Shown piece after piece: positions 37,616 through 45,920 of a stretch of 64,000 nucleotides of DNA. Source of the DNA: Pedobacter cryoconitis (GTDB lineage: Bacteria > Bacteroidota > Bacteroidia > Sphingobacteriales > Sphingobacteriaceae); assembly GCF_003259615.1 (NCBI RefSeq), contig NZ_QLLR01000003.1, forward strand, positions 248,001-312,000, in the 5' to 3' direction. The notes beneath the pieces were generated by a model. The model worked only from the letters and a program-made list of their open reading frames with translations. It had not been told where the DNA came from and made no database searches. Positions within the stretch are counted from its first letter, which is position 1. Every line of letters begins with the position of its first letter. Position numbers and translations under genes: made by a program.

Positions 37616-38869
37616 TTACTCTTTGTATTTTTTGAAAATTACTGACGCATTATGACCACCGAAACCAAAAGTATTGCTTAATGCAGCACGTACTAATCGT
37701 TTTTGCGGTTTGTGAAAAGTAAAGTTCAATTTAGGATCAAAATCAGGATCGTCGGTGAAGTGATTAATTGTTGGAGGTACGATGTCGTTTTGTACAGCAA
37801 GAATAGCAGCAATGGCCTCAACAGCACCAGCAGCACCTAAAAGGTGACCAGTCATTGATTTCGTTGAACTGATATTCAGTTTATACGCGTCTTCACCAAA
37901 TAAATTAACAATTGCGCTTGTCTCACTGATGTCTCCCAGCGAGGTCGATGTTCCGTGAACATTGATATAATCAATGTCTCCAGTTGTCAACCCTGCGTCT
38001 CTTAGTGCATTGGTCATCACCATTTTAGCACCTAATCCCTGAGGATGCGGAGCTGTAATATGATTTGCATCTGCACTCATTCCACCACCAACTAATTCAG
38101 CATAGATTTTAGCGCCACGTGCTTTTGCATGCTCCAGTTCTTCCAGGATAATGGTTCCGGCACCTTCTCCTGCTACAAATCCATCCCTGTCTTTATCAAA
38201 CGGTCTGGAAGCAGTTGACGGGTCGTCATTTCTGGTAGAAAGCGCGTGCATTGCATTGAAACCGCCAATCCCAGCTTCATTAATAATAGCTTCAGACCCA
38301 CCGCTGATAATCACATCAGCCATATTCAGGCGTATGTAATTGAAAGCATCGATCATTGCATTAGTTGAAGAAGCACAGGCAGATACGGTAGCAAAGTTAG
38401 GACCACGTAAGCCATATTTTATGGAGATATGGCCAGGGACAATATCAATAATCATCTTTGGAATGAAGAACGGATTAATACGGGGAGTTCCATCGCCCGC
38501 AAAATAGTTTCTCATTTCTTCCAGAAACGTCTTGATACCACCAATACCAGTACCCCAGATAACGCCAATACGATTGGTATCCATTTGCGAGAAATCAAAT
38601 CCCGCATCTTTTACCGCTTCGTCTGTTGATGCTATCGCGTATTGCACAAAAGGATCTAATTTACGAGCTTCTTTCTTTTCTAAAAAGTCTTCAGGATTGA
38701 AGTTTTTCAGCTCGCAGGCAAATTTTGTTTTGAATTTTTCTGTATCAAAACTTGTAATCGGCGCAGCGCCACTCACCCCTTTTAACAAATTATCCCAGAA
38801 TTCTGGGATAGTATTGCCAATTGGAGTGAGTGCACCTAAACCTGTAACTACTACTCTTTTTAATTCCAT
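37616..38869 (-). CDS. fabF: Beta-ketoacyl-ACP synthase II
   Basis: The 417-residue thiolase-fold enzyme has VVVTGLGALTPIG at the N-terminus, the active-site Cys in TVSACASSTNAMIDAF, and the two histidines in YINVHGTSTSLGD and SMTGHLLGAAGA. It elongates acyl-ACP in fatty-acid synthesis. It follows acpP by 29 bases. The acpP-fabF-rnc order is a conserved cluster in many bacteria. Confidence 0.96.
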   Translation of the reverse strand: MELKRVVVTGLGALTPIGNTIPEFWDNLLKGVSGAAPITSFDTEKFKTKFACELKNFNPEDFLEKKEARKLDPFVQYAIASTDEAVKDAGFDFSQMDTNRIGVIWGTGIGGIKTFLEEMRNYFAGDGTPRINPFFIPKMIIDIVPGHISIKYGLRGPNFATVSACASSTNAMIDAFNYIRLNMADVIISGGSEAIINEAGIGGFNAMHALSTRNDDPSTASRPFDKDRDGFVAGEGAGTIILEELEHAKARGAKIYAELVGGGMSADANHITAPHPQGLGAKMVMTNALRDAGLTTGDIDYINVHGTSTSLGDISETSAIVNLFGEDAYKLNISSTKSMTGHLLGAAGAVEAIAAILAVQNDIVPPTINHFTDDPDFDPKLNFTFHKPQKRLVRAALSNTFGFGGHNASVIFKKYKE

Positions 38870-38898
38870 TTATACGGATTATACGGAGGCCGTATGTT

Positions 38899-39135
38899 CT
38901 ACTTTACGTTTTTCTCTAGATAAGCAATTGCTTGACCAACTGTACCGATAGTCTCAGCTTGATCATCAGGAATCGCTACATTGAATTCTTTTTCGAATTC
39001 CATGATAAGTTCTACAGTATCCAAAGAATCTGCACCTAGGTCATTAGTGAAAGAAGCTTCTGGGGTAACCTCGCTCTCATCCACACCTAATTTTTCAACG
39101 ATAATAGCCTTAACTCTTGAAGCAATATCAGACAT
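38899..39135 (-). CDS. acpP: Acyl carrier protein
   Basis: The 78-residue acidic four-helix protein has the phosphopantetheine site [12 protein letters not shown], with Ser37. I start at the ATG at 39135 ([10 protein letters not shown]), which gives the standard length. The longer frame upstream reads through the leader and looks non-coding. It heads acpP-fabF-rnc. Confidence 0.96.
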   Translation of the reverse strand: MSDIASRVKAIIVEKLGVDESEVTPEASFTNDLGADSLDTVELIMEFEKEFNVAIPDDQAETIGTVGQAIAYLEKNVK

Positions 39136-39249
39136 AATGTTATAATTTAATGGGTTAAATAATTCAGTGCAAAGAAAAATAAATTCTGACACATTTCAAA
39201 TGTTTTTATTTCTCTGTCAATTTTAATGTTTTTATTTCAAATGATAAAG

Positions 39250-39257
39250 CAAAATTA
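39250..39257 (-). promoter_or_regulatory. -7 promoter element for acpP-fabF-rnc
   Basis: On the minus strand this reads TAATTTTG, matching TAnnTTTG. It would give a leader of about 110 bases before acpP. Confidence 0.4.
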
Positions 39258-39300
39258 GTTTTATAATTTCGTATCCTAAAATATATCTTACTAAGCTGCT

Positions 39301-39720
39301 TTGAACAAAACCTATTTAAAACTTTCTCTGGACCTGGATTTTGTCTTAATCGCAATCACAGCGTCCTTAAAGGATTATGTACTGTGTCATAAGATCAATA
39401 CAAGACTCAATTTAAATTTTGAAAAAGTCGAAGATCATGAGGTGTTTTTTAACGTAGACGAGCCTCCTTTAGCATTTTCGAAGTATAATTTTTATGTGGA
39501 ACAGGGTGATAATGATTTTTTTATCCTCAGTAACCGCAGTAGTGAGGGGTTCTTGATTCCTGAAATGAATAAAGTTGATTATTTTATGATTATTCAGGGA
39601 TATATTGATAAAGAAGATCTGGATTATATTATTTCAGGTCTTAATAAACTACCTGATATTCAGGTAGCTGCGCAGATTGATCCGCTCAAATTAAAATCAA
39701 ATGAGAATTTGGTAATATAA
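39301..39720 (+). CDS. IPExxxVDY family protein
   Basis: The 139-residue protein carries the name-giving motif FLIPEMNKVDYFMIIQG near residue 87-100, and FVLIAITASLKDYVLCH near the N-terminus. The family is confined to Bacteroidota and usually lies beside pyruvate kinase, as here. Its function is unknown. The frame has no upstream ATG, so TTG at 39301 is the likely start. pyk follows on the same strand, about 140 bases later. Confidence 0.85.
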   Translation: MNKTYLKLSLDLDFVLIAITASLKDYVLCHKINTRLNLNFEKVEDHEVFFNVDEPPLAFSKYNFYVEQGDNDFFILSNRSSEGFLIPEMNKVDYFMIIQGYIDKEDLDYIISGLNKLPDIQVAAQIDPLKLKSNENLVI

Positions 39721-39858
39721 ATTTTATATGTAAGGTGTATTAAATACACTATATTTGAATCTAACATTATTTAGTTAAATAACAGAATCAACCAGGCTAA
39801 CAGTGGTTTTTATAGCTAAAACCTTCTTTTGTTAGTCGTAACAAATAAAATAACTCAA

Positions 39859-41289
39859 ATGAAACCCTTTCATTCCAGAACAAAAATTGTAGCCACGCTA
39901 GGTCCGGCCTCAGCAAAACCAGACGTTTTATTAAGCATGTTTAATGCAGGACTAGACGTTTGCAGACTTAACTTTTCACACGGTTCACAAGCTGATCACC
40001 AGGAAGTCCTGGATACGATCCGTGCAATCAATAAAAAACACAACTATAATGTTGGTATTTTAGCTGATTTACAAGGCCCTAAAATTAGAATCGGAATCGT
40101 TAAAGATGGTGGTATACACTTAGTTAATGGAAGTCGTACAATCATCACAACTAAAGAATGTATAGGTAACGAAGAACGTATTTATATTACTTATACCAGC
40201 TTTCCTAAAGATGTAAAACCAGGTGAAATCATCCTTTTAGATGATGGAAAACTGCAAATGCGTGTGATTGAAACGAATTATGAAGATGAGGTTGTTTGTG
40301 AAGTTGTTCACGGTGGTATTTTAACCTCGAGAAAAGGTGTAAACTTACCAAACACTAAAGTTTCTATCCCTTCTTTAACTGTAGAAGATCGTAAAAACCT
40401 GGAGTTTGTATTAGAAAATGACGTGGACTGGATCGGTCTTTCGTTTGTTCGTAACGCTGCAGACATCATCGAATTAAAAGATATTATCAAACAAAGAGGT
40501 AAAAGTGCAAGAGTAATTGCTAAAATTGAAAAACCTGAAGCGATTGATAACATCGATGAAATTATCGCAGTTTCTGACGGTATCATGGTTGCCCGTGGTG
40601 ACCTTGGTGTTGAAATGCCAATGGAAGAAGTTCCTTTGTTGCAAAAAATGATCGTTCAGAAATGTATTGCTGCTTCTAAACCTGTAATTATTGCTACCCA
40701 GATGCTGGAAAGTATGATTACTACACCAAGACCAACACGTGCTGAGGTGAATGACGTTGCAAACTCTGTATTGGATGGTGCTGACGCAGTGATGCTGAGC
40801 GGAGAAACTTCAGTAGGAGAGTTTCCACTGATTGTTATTGAAACGATGCAGAAAATCATTCAGAACATCGAAACAAATAACTATCCGTTCCACGTAGAGA
40901 AAGCTTTAAAAGCTGATTCTGAAACTTTCTTAAGTGATGCAATTTGTGATTCTGCTTGTATTTTAGCAAGCCGCACGAATGCTGTAGGTATCGTTTCTAT
41001 GACAGTGAGCGGTTATACTGCTTTCGAAATATCTGCACACAGACCAAAAGCATTGACTTATATTTTCACGAATAACAGACAATTGCTAAATACTTTAAGT
41101 TTAGTATGGGGTGTTCAGGCTTTCTTTTATGATAAGTTTGAGAGTACTGATGAGACTATTTTAGATGTAAACAGTCTGTTGGTTAAAATGAAACTGGTCA
41201 AAAAAGGAGATACTTTAATCAATACTGCTGCAATTCCTATGGAAAGCAAAGGCAAAACGAATATGGTAAAAGTTACTGTTATCGATTAA
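39859..41289 (+). CDS. pyk: Pyruvate kinase
   Basis: The 476-residue glycolytic enzyme has RTKIVATLGPASAKPD, CRLNFSHGSQADHQ, GILADLQGPKIRIG, the metal/catalytic region VARGDLGVEMPMEEVP, and ATQMLESMITTPRPTRAEV. It makes pyruvate and ATP from phosphoenolpyruvate and ADP. I start at the ATG at 39859 (MKPFHSRTK); an upstream in-frame TTG is unlikely. Confidence 0.96.
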   Translation: MKPFHSRTKIVATLGPASAKPDVLLSMFNAGLDVCRLNFSHGSQADHQEVLDTIRAINKKHNYNVGILADLQGPKIRIGIVKDGGIHLVNGSRTIITTKECIGNEERIYITYTSFPKDVKPGEIILLDDGKLQMRVIETNYEDEVVCEVVHGGILTSRKGVNLPNTKVSIPSLTVEDRKNLEFVLENDVDWIGLSFVRNAADIIELKDIIKQRGKSARVIAKIEKPEAIDNIDEIIAVSDGIMVARGDLGVEMPMEEVPLLQKMIVQKCIAASKPVIIATQMLESMITTPRPTRAEVNDVANSVLDGADAVMLSGETSVGEFPLIVIETMQKIIQNIETNNYPFHVEKALKADSETFLSDAICDSACILASRTNAVGIVSMTVSGYTAFEISAHRPKALTYIFTNNRQLLNTLSLVWGVQAFFYDKFESTDETILDVNSLLVKMKLVKKGDTLINTAAIPMESKGKTNMVKVTVID

Positions 41290-41335
41290 TTTATAAAAAT
41301 CAGGCAGGCTCAGGTTTAACAATCAAAAAAAATAC

Positions 41336-41343
41336 TACTTTTG
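41336..41343 (+). promoter_or_regulatory. -7 promoter element for tRNA-Ser
   Basis: TACTTTTG matches TAnnTTTG and lies 14 bases before the first base of the mature tRNA. Confidence 0.55.
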
Positions 41344-41356
41344 CACTCCCCGAATT

Positions 41357-41444
41357 GGAGAGGTGTCCGAGTGGTTGAAGGAGCACGCCTGGAAAGTGTG
41401 TATACCTCAAAAGGGTATCGAGGGTTCGAATCCCTCTCTCTCCG
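41357..41444 (+). tRNA. tRNA-Ser (anticodon GGA)
   Basis: The 88-base gene folds as a class II tRNA. The 7 bp acceptor stem is GGAGAGG with TCTCTCC. The anticodon loop CTGGAAA in its stem gives GGA. A long variable arm carries the sequence around TATACCTCAAAAGGGTAT, and the T-arm is GAGGG-TTCGAAT-CCCTC. No CCA is encoded. GGA reads UCC and UCU serine codons. Confidence 0.96.
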
Positions 41445-41461
41445 CGAGATTATAAAATTAC

Positions 41462-41497
41462 AAAAACGCTTTAAGCTAATGCTTAAAGCGTTTTTTT
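41462..41497 (+). terminator. Terminator of tRNA-Ser
   Basis: AAAAACGCTTTAAGC and GCTTAAAGCGTTTTT form a near-perfect stem with loop TAAT, followed by more T residues. It begins 17 bases after the tRNA and also lies before the convergent kinase operon. Confidence 0.9.
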
Positions 41498-41570
41498 GTT
41501 TCGGCTTCACAGCCACCCTCCGGGGGGATTCACTTGTCGTTTTGATCATTTACAGGTGTGAATCAATGAT

Positions 41571-42641
41571 TTATAAACGTACTTCAATAGCCGTATGAAA
41601 ATATCTTTTGGCATCAAGATAATAAGCAAAGGAGGCAGTTCCGCCATAAGTCATAGAGAGGCGGTCTTTGATGTTTTTTAAGCCAATACCATGACTTGGG
41701 GAACTGTTGTTATTGGATTTCTGATTAGCTGTTTCAATACGCAGGATTGAATTGCTGCAGGTTATTTTAATTTCTGCAGGATTATCCGGGTCATTTAACA
41801 GACCATGTTTTAAAATATTCTCTGTCAGGGTCATCAGGACCAGGGGAATAAACGGAGTAGAAAGTGCTTCTGGAGAATAAGATAACTTCAGCTGTGCTTG
41901 ATTCACCTGTCTTGCCTGATGTAAAAAGAGGTAATTCTCTATCAGTTCAATTTCTTTTTCAAGTTTTACAAAGCCAGCTAACGCTTCCTCACTTAAAGCA
42001 TACTGCATAATAGCGGATAATGACACAATATTTTCTGCTGCCTTTGGTGCCGTTTCCTGTGTCTCCTCATGTAAATACGCTAAAGTATCAATCAGGAATT
42101 CCGGGCTGATCTGGGACTTTAGGAAAGCATTTTGTGTTAACACCAATTCGTTCTTGATTTCTTTCTGTTGTATCAGGTTTTTGAAATGCTGCTGTTCCAT
42201 TTCTTCTAATAACTGTGTCTGTCGCCAGCTGCGCGTTAAAAAATAATATCCAGTACCATATCCTATAAAATATATAGATCTGTATAAACTCTTGATCAGC
42301 TTATCGGAAAGTTTAAGCCAGCTCGCATAATCCTGAAAATCATTGTAAAACAAGAGTTCACAACCTATTTTTATCCCTATGTAGAGTGCTAATTCCAGCA
42401 AGATTAAAAATAGCAACCGTAATTTATAAATATTGTCCCGATCGTCCAATGTATATTTTAATATACTTAAATGGGCATAAAACAAGGAAATATTCAAAGT
42501 ATTGTAGAAAATAAAAATATCTAATGTTGTGCCTTTTCCTGTAAGCATCATTACCACAGCCAGTTCATAAACAGTATAAATGCTCCAGACTAAAAAATGA
42601 TATTTGTACTTATTCAGAAAACTTAACAGGCGGTCATTCAT
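41571..42641 (-). CDS. Histidine-kinase-like membrane protein lacking the phosphoacceptor His, ATP site intact (HK1)
   Basis: The 356-residue protein has four hydrophobic N-terminal segments (about 15-140), a coiled linker (140-172), a His_kinase-like dimerisation region and a C-terminal HATPase. In the H-box, QISPEFLIDTL, Glu181 replaces the phosphoacceptor His, and the neighbouring Asn is Asp. N-box LTENILKHG (Asn275) and G-box HGIGLKNIKDRL (317-328) are intact. It should bind ATP but not be phosphorylated in the usual place. It is the last gene of the operon, three bases after HK2. Shared LIENxLxLHQARQV and LTEN motifs make HK3 its closest paralogue. Confidence 0.88.
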   Translation of the reverse strand: MNDRLLSFLNKYKYHFLVWSIYTVYELAVVMMLTGKGTTLDIFIFYNTLNISLFYAHLSILKYTLDDRDNIYKLRLLFLILLELALYIGIKIGCELLFYNDFQDYASWLKLSDKLIKSLYRSIYFIGYGTGYYFLTRSWRQTQLLEEMEQQHFKNLIQQKEIKNELVLTQNAFLKSQISPEFLIDTLAYLHEETQETAPKAAENIVSLSAIMQYALSEEALAGFVKLEKEIELIENYLFLHQARQVNQAQLKLSYSPEALSTPFIPLVLMTLTENILKHGLLNDPDNPAEIKITCSNSILRIETANQKSNNNSSPSHGIGLKNIKDRLSMTYGGTASFAYYLDAKRYFHTAIEVRL

Positions 42642-42644
42642 AGC

Positions 42645-43724
42645 TTATAATTGCACTTTAGTGTAAGTATGGAAATAACTTTGTGTGTCAAGATGGATAC
42701 TGAATACTGCCTTTTCGCCGTAAATAGCGATTAGCCTGCTGCTAATATTTTCCAGAACCTTTGTATGGCCAGTATCGGGAGACTTTATCGAGCTGATATT
42801 AGAGGTTTCAATTGATAACACAGAATCTGCATAAGTTATCCTGATCTTTGCAGGCCTTAATGCGTCATCAAGCTGACCATATTTAATTATACTTTCGGTT
42901 AGAGACATCAATATCATAGGAATAAAAGGAACAGCTAAAGCTTCTTCATTGTAAGATAGCTTTAATTGTCTTTTCAAAGGTTCTCTCGCCTGGTATAAAC
43001 TAAGGAAGTTCTCCACAAGTCTGATCTCTTTTTCCAGTTCCACAAACCCGGGGTCCACTTCTTTACTTAAAGCATATTGTATAATATCAGATAAAGATAA
43101 TATGCTTTCAGCGGCTTTTGGAGCCAGTTTACGGGTTTCATTGTATAAGAAGCTTAAGGTGTTAATTAAAAAATGCGGATTAATCTGAGCTCTTAAAAAT
43201 GCGTTTTGAGTCATTACGAGTTCATTCTTAATTTCTTTTTCTAATAAAATTGTTTTAAGCTCCTGCTGTTTCATTTTCTCTACCAGCTGTTTTTGTTGCC
43301 GGTTGTGTATTAAAAAATAATATCCGGTGCTGGTCCCTATATAATAAACTGCCATCCAGATTCTGCCGAGTATATAAGGCTTGGTAACGAGCTGGTCCAT
43401 TGATTGTGGCGGACCAGCATAGATCTGCAGATATTTTGTTGCAACGGCTCCAACTATGATGTAACATGTAATTTCGATTACAGTTAATATTACCAGGCTA
43501 TATTTAAGAAATTTTCTGGAAGAGTTGAGTGTGTATTTCAGCAGTACATGTGCATGAAAATAGAAAAGAAGGATATAAAAAAAATTAATTACAATATACT
43601 GTTTGACAGGATAGAATTTGCCTAAAGCATTAGCTACTATCAATGTCTGGTAGGCTATATAAATGCTCCAGACCAAAAAATGATACTTGTATTTATTAAA
43701 GAAGACAAAAAGTATATCTTTCAT
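42645..43724 (-). CDS. Histidine-kinase-like membrane protein with His but degenerate ATP site (HK2)
   Basis: The 359-residue paralogue has the same KYKYHFLVWSIY start, four membrane segments and coiled linker. The H-box is complete: AQINPHFLINTL with His184. The HATPase part is damaged. The N-box reads LTESIIKYG, Ser278 replacing the Asn that holds Mg-ATP. The G-box position reads GHTKVLENISSRL with no GxGL. It should accept a phosphate but probably cannot make it from ATP itself. It lies three bases upstream of HK1 and 17 bases after HK3, and its closest paralogue is HK4. Confidence 0.88.
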   Translation of the reverse strand: MKDILFVFFNKYKYHFLVWSIYIAYQTLIVANALGKFYPVKQYIVINFFYILLFYFHAHVLLKYTLNSSRKFLKYSLVILTVIEITCYIIVGAVATKYLQIYAGPPQSMDQLVTKPYILGRIWMAVYYIGTSTGYYFLIHNRQQKQLVEKMKQQELKTILLEKEIKNELVMTQNAFLRAQINPHFLINTLSFLYNETRKLAPKAAESILSLSDIIQYALSKEVDPGFVELEKEIRLVENFLSLYQAREPLKRQLKLSYNEEALAVPFIPMILMSLTESIIKYGQLDDALRPAKIRITYADSVLSIETSNISSIKSPDTGHTKVLENISSRLIAIYGEKAVFSIHLDTQSYFHTYTKVQL

Positions 43725-43741
43725 TTGAATGGGTTAAGGAA

Positions 43742-44821
43742 TTAAATTTGAACCATGATCGCGGTATGAAAATATCCTTTGGAGTCGAGGTGATAATCGA
43801 AAGTAGCCATTTCACCATAAGCCAGTGAAAGGCGTTCTCTGATATTCTTTAAGCCAATGCCGTGACTGGGAATATTGCTGTTAACAGCTTCCTTATTCAT
43901 CGTTTGGATGTGCAGGATTGAATTTTCATAAGTTATTTTAATTTCAGCAGGGTTGTCCGGATCATCCAGCTTACCATGTTTTAACATATTCTCAGTCAGG
44001 GTCATTAGGATCAAAGGAATAAATTCTGCGGGCAGACACTCCCGGGAATAAGAAAAACTTAACTGTGCCTGGTGTACTTGTCTTGCCTGGTGTAAAAGAA
44101 GGAAATTCTCTATCAGGTTGATTTCCTTTTCTAATTTCACCAATCCGTCTGAAGCCTCCTTACTTAAAGCATATTGCATAATGTCTGTTAAAGAAAGGAT
44201 ACTTTCTGCCGCCTTTGGAGCAGAGACACATGTTTTGTGATAAAGATGATCTAAAGTGCTGATTAGAAAATCCAGATTGATCTGTGCTCTCAGAAAGGTA
44301 TTTTGTGTGAGTACCAGTTCGTTCCTTATCTCTTTTTCCTGAATCAGTTTTTTAAGCTCTTGCTGTTCCATTTCCTCTGCCAGCTGTCTCTGCTTCTGAG
44401 CGCGTGTCATAAAATAATAAAAGGTACTGTAGCCCGTAAAATAAATGACTTTATACAGTATTGGAATCATACCTTTCCACTTGGGGGAATAACTATTTAA
44501 AGCAGTGTGTGAAATATATTTCTGGACAAAGACTAGTAAATTAAATATTATATAGGTTGCTGCTGCTAATTCTATCAGTATTAAAAATGCTATGCCGATT
44601 GAATGAAGTCTCTTTTTACCTTCTAAAGTATTTTTTAATATTACCTCTGTATGGAAATAAAATAAAAAAATATTAAGTGCGGCATATAAAAGCAAAAAAC
44701 CAGCCCTAAAGGAGGAACCAGTACCTACCATATCCAGTACAACTTCAAAAGCACAATAAATACTCCAGACCAGGAAGTGATACTTGTATTGATTAAAGAA
44801 AATTTTGAGGTGATCTTTCAT
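43742..44821 (-). CDS. Histidine-kinase-like membrane protein lacking the phosphoacceptor His, ATP site intact (HK3)
   Basis: The 359-residue paralogue has four membrane segments. In the H-box, AQINLDFLISTL, Asp184 stands in place of His and Leu in place of Pro. N-box LTENMLKHG (Asn278) and G-box GIGLKNIRERL (321-331) are intact, as in HK1. It pairs in position with HK4, which starts the kinase run and keeps the His. HK3 begins three bases after the HK4 stop, so translation is probably coupled, giving near-equal amounts of the two. Confidence 0.88.
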   Translation of the reverse strand: MKDHLKIFFNQYKYHFLVWSIYCAFEVVLDMVGTGSSFRAGFLLLYAALNIFLFYFHTEVILKNTLEGKKRLHSIGIAFLILIELAAATYIIFNLLVFVQKYISHTALNSYSPKWKGMIPILYKVIYFTGYSTFYYFMTRAQKQRQLAEEMEQQELKKLIQEKEIRNELVLTQNTFLRAQINLDFLISTLDHLYHKTCVSAPKAAESILSLTDIMQYALSKEASDGLVKLEKEINLIENFLLLHQARQVHQAQLSFSYSRECLPAEFIPLILMTLTENMLKHGKLDDPDNPAEIKITYENSILHIQTMNKEAVNSNIPSHGIGLKNIRERLSLAYGEMATFDYHLDSKGYFHTAIMVQI

Positions 44822-44824
44822 ACT

Positions 44825-45910
44825 TTAAAATTGTACCCTTATAGCAGTATGAAAATAGTTCGATGAATCCAGGTGGTAATTGAAAGATGCTTTTTCTCCA
44901 TAAGCGAGGAGTAACCGGTTATTAATATTTGTGAATATAGTTTCATCACGATCGCCCCGTTTCTCTGGACCTTCAAAACTCGTGGTTTCAATAGATAAAA
45001 TTGAATACGCATGTACTATCCTGATTTCTGCAGGCTTTAAGGGATCATCCAGCTGGCTATTTTGTAGAATGGTTTCAGTAAGTGCCATCATAATCAGCGG
45101 AATAAAAAGGACAGATAACACCTCACTGGTATAAACTAACTTTAATTGCATCTTATAAAGTTGCCTTACCTGGTATAAACTAAGAAAGTTCTTGATTAAT
45201 TTAATTTCGTTTTCCAGTTTCACGTAGGGAGAGGATACATCTTTATTTAGCGCATATTGCATGATCTCTGACAGTGACAATATATTTTCCGCGGCCTCCG
45301 GCTCTATTTTCCAGGTTTCATTGTATAAATAGCTCAAAGTATTAATTAAAAAATGCGGATTAATTTGTGCCCTGAGAATTGCATTTTGTGTTAGCGTAAG
45401 TTCATTCTTAATTTCTTTTTCCCACAAGATTTTTTTAAGCTCTTCCTGTTTCATCCTTTCTACCCGCTGCCTTTGCTCTTGATGCTGTTGTAGGAAATAG
45501 TAACCAGTAGCGATCGCTATAAAAAGAAAAAATCGCCACACCCTCCTGTAATAATATATTCCGTCATGAATATCCAGCGCAGGATTTTGAACACCAATTT
45601 GCTTGTAGATATGAATTTCTATAAGCAGCTTAATGATACAATAAGCAAAAAATTCAAGCAGAATCAATAGTGGTAAACTATACCTGAGCAGCTTAATGTT
45701 GGAATTTAATGTGTATTTCAGTAATACGTTTGCATGAAAATAGAACAATAACAGACTGATGATATAGGCAAAAACATATTCTTTATAGGAATAAAGAATA
45801 AAGCCGCCCTGCCATACCATAATCATTTCATAAGCAATGTAAATGCTCCAGAACAGAAAATGATATTTGTACTTATTAAAGAAGACCACCACCGGATGAA
45901 AAACTGCCAT
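44825..45910 (-). CDS. Histidine-kinase-like membrane protein with His but degenerate ATP site (HK4)
   Basis: The 361-residue paralogue has the H-box AQINPHFLINTL with His186, but the N-box reads LTETILQNS (Thr280 in place of Asn). The G-box region is GDRDETIFTNINNRL, with no glycine-rich loop. It is the first kinase-like gene after the response regulator, which ends ten bases upstream. It matches HK2 in pattern and in segments such as YLYNETxK and FLSLYQ. The four membrane segments, with no recognised ligand-binding domain, give no hint of the signal. Confidence 0.88.
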   Translation of the reverse strand: MAVFHPVVVFFNKYKYHFLFWSIYIAYEMIMVWQGGFILYSYKEYVFAYIISLLLFYFHANVLLKYTLNSNIKLLRYSLPLLILLEFFAYCIIKLLIEIHIYKQIGVQNPALDIHDGIYYYRRVWRFFLFIAIATGYYFLQQHQEQRQRVERMKQEELKKILWEKEIKNELTLTQNAILRAQINPHFLINTLSYLYNETWKIEPEAAENILSLSEIMQYALNKDVSSPYVKLENEIKLIKNFLSLYQVRQLYKMQLKLVYTSEVLSVLFIPLIMMALTETILQNSQLDDPLKPAEIRIVHAYSILSIETTSFEGPEKRGDRDETIFTNINNRLLLAYGEKASFNYHLDSSNYFHTAIRVQF

Positions 45911-45920
45911 TTAAAGAAGC

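Noticed and set aside
39136..39192. Longer N-terminus for acpP
   Set aside because: Acyl carrier proteins start at MSDIA and are about 78 residues; the extension reads leader DNA.
41357..41444. tRNA-Ser as an integration site for a mobile island carrying the kinase operon
   Set aside because: No duplicated tRNA 3' end, integrase gene or change of base composition was seen nearby.
41571..44821. HK1 and HK3 as decaying pseudogenes
   Set aside because: Both frames are full length, without frameshift, and N-box and G-box are conserved, while only the His position has changed to an acidic residue. That pattern fits specialisation better than decay.
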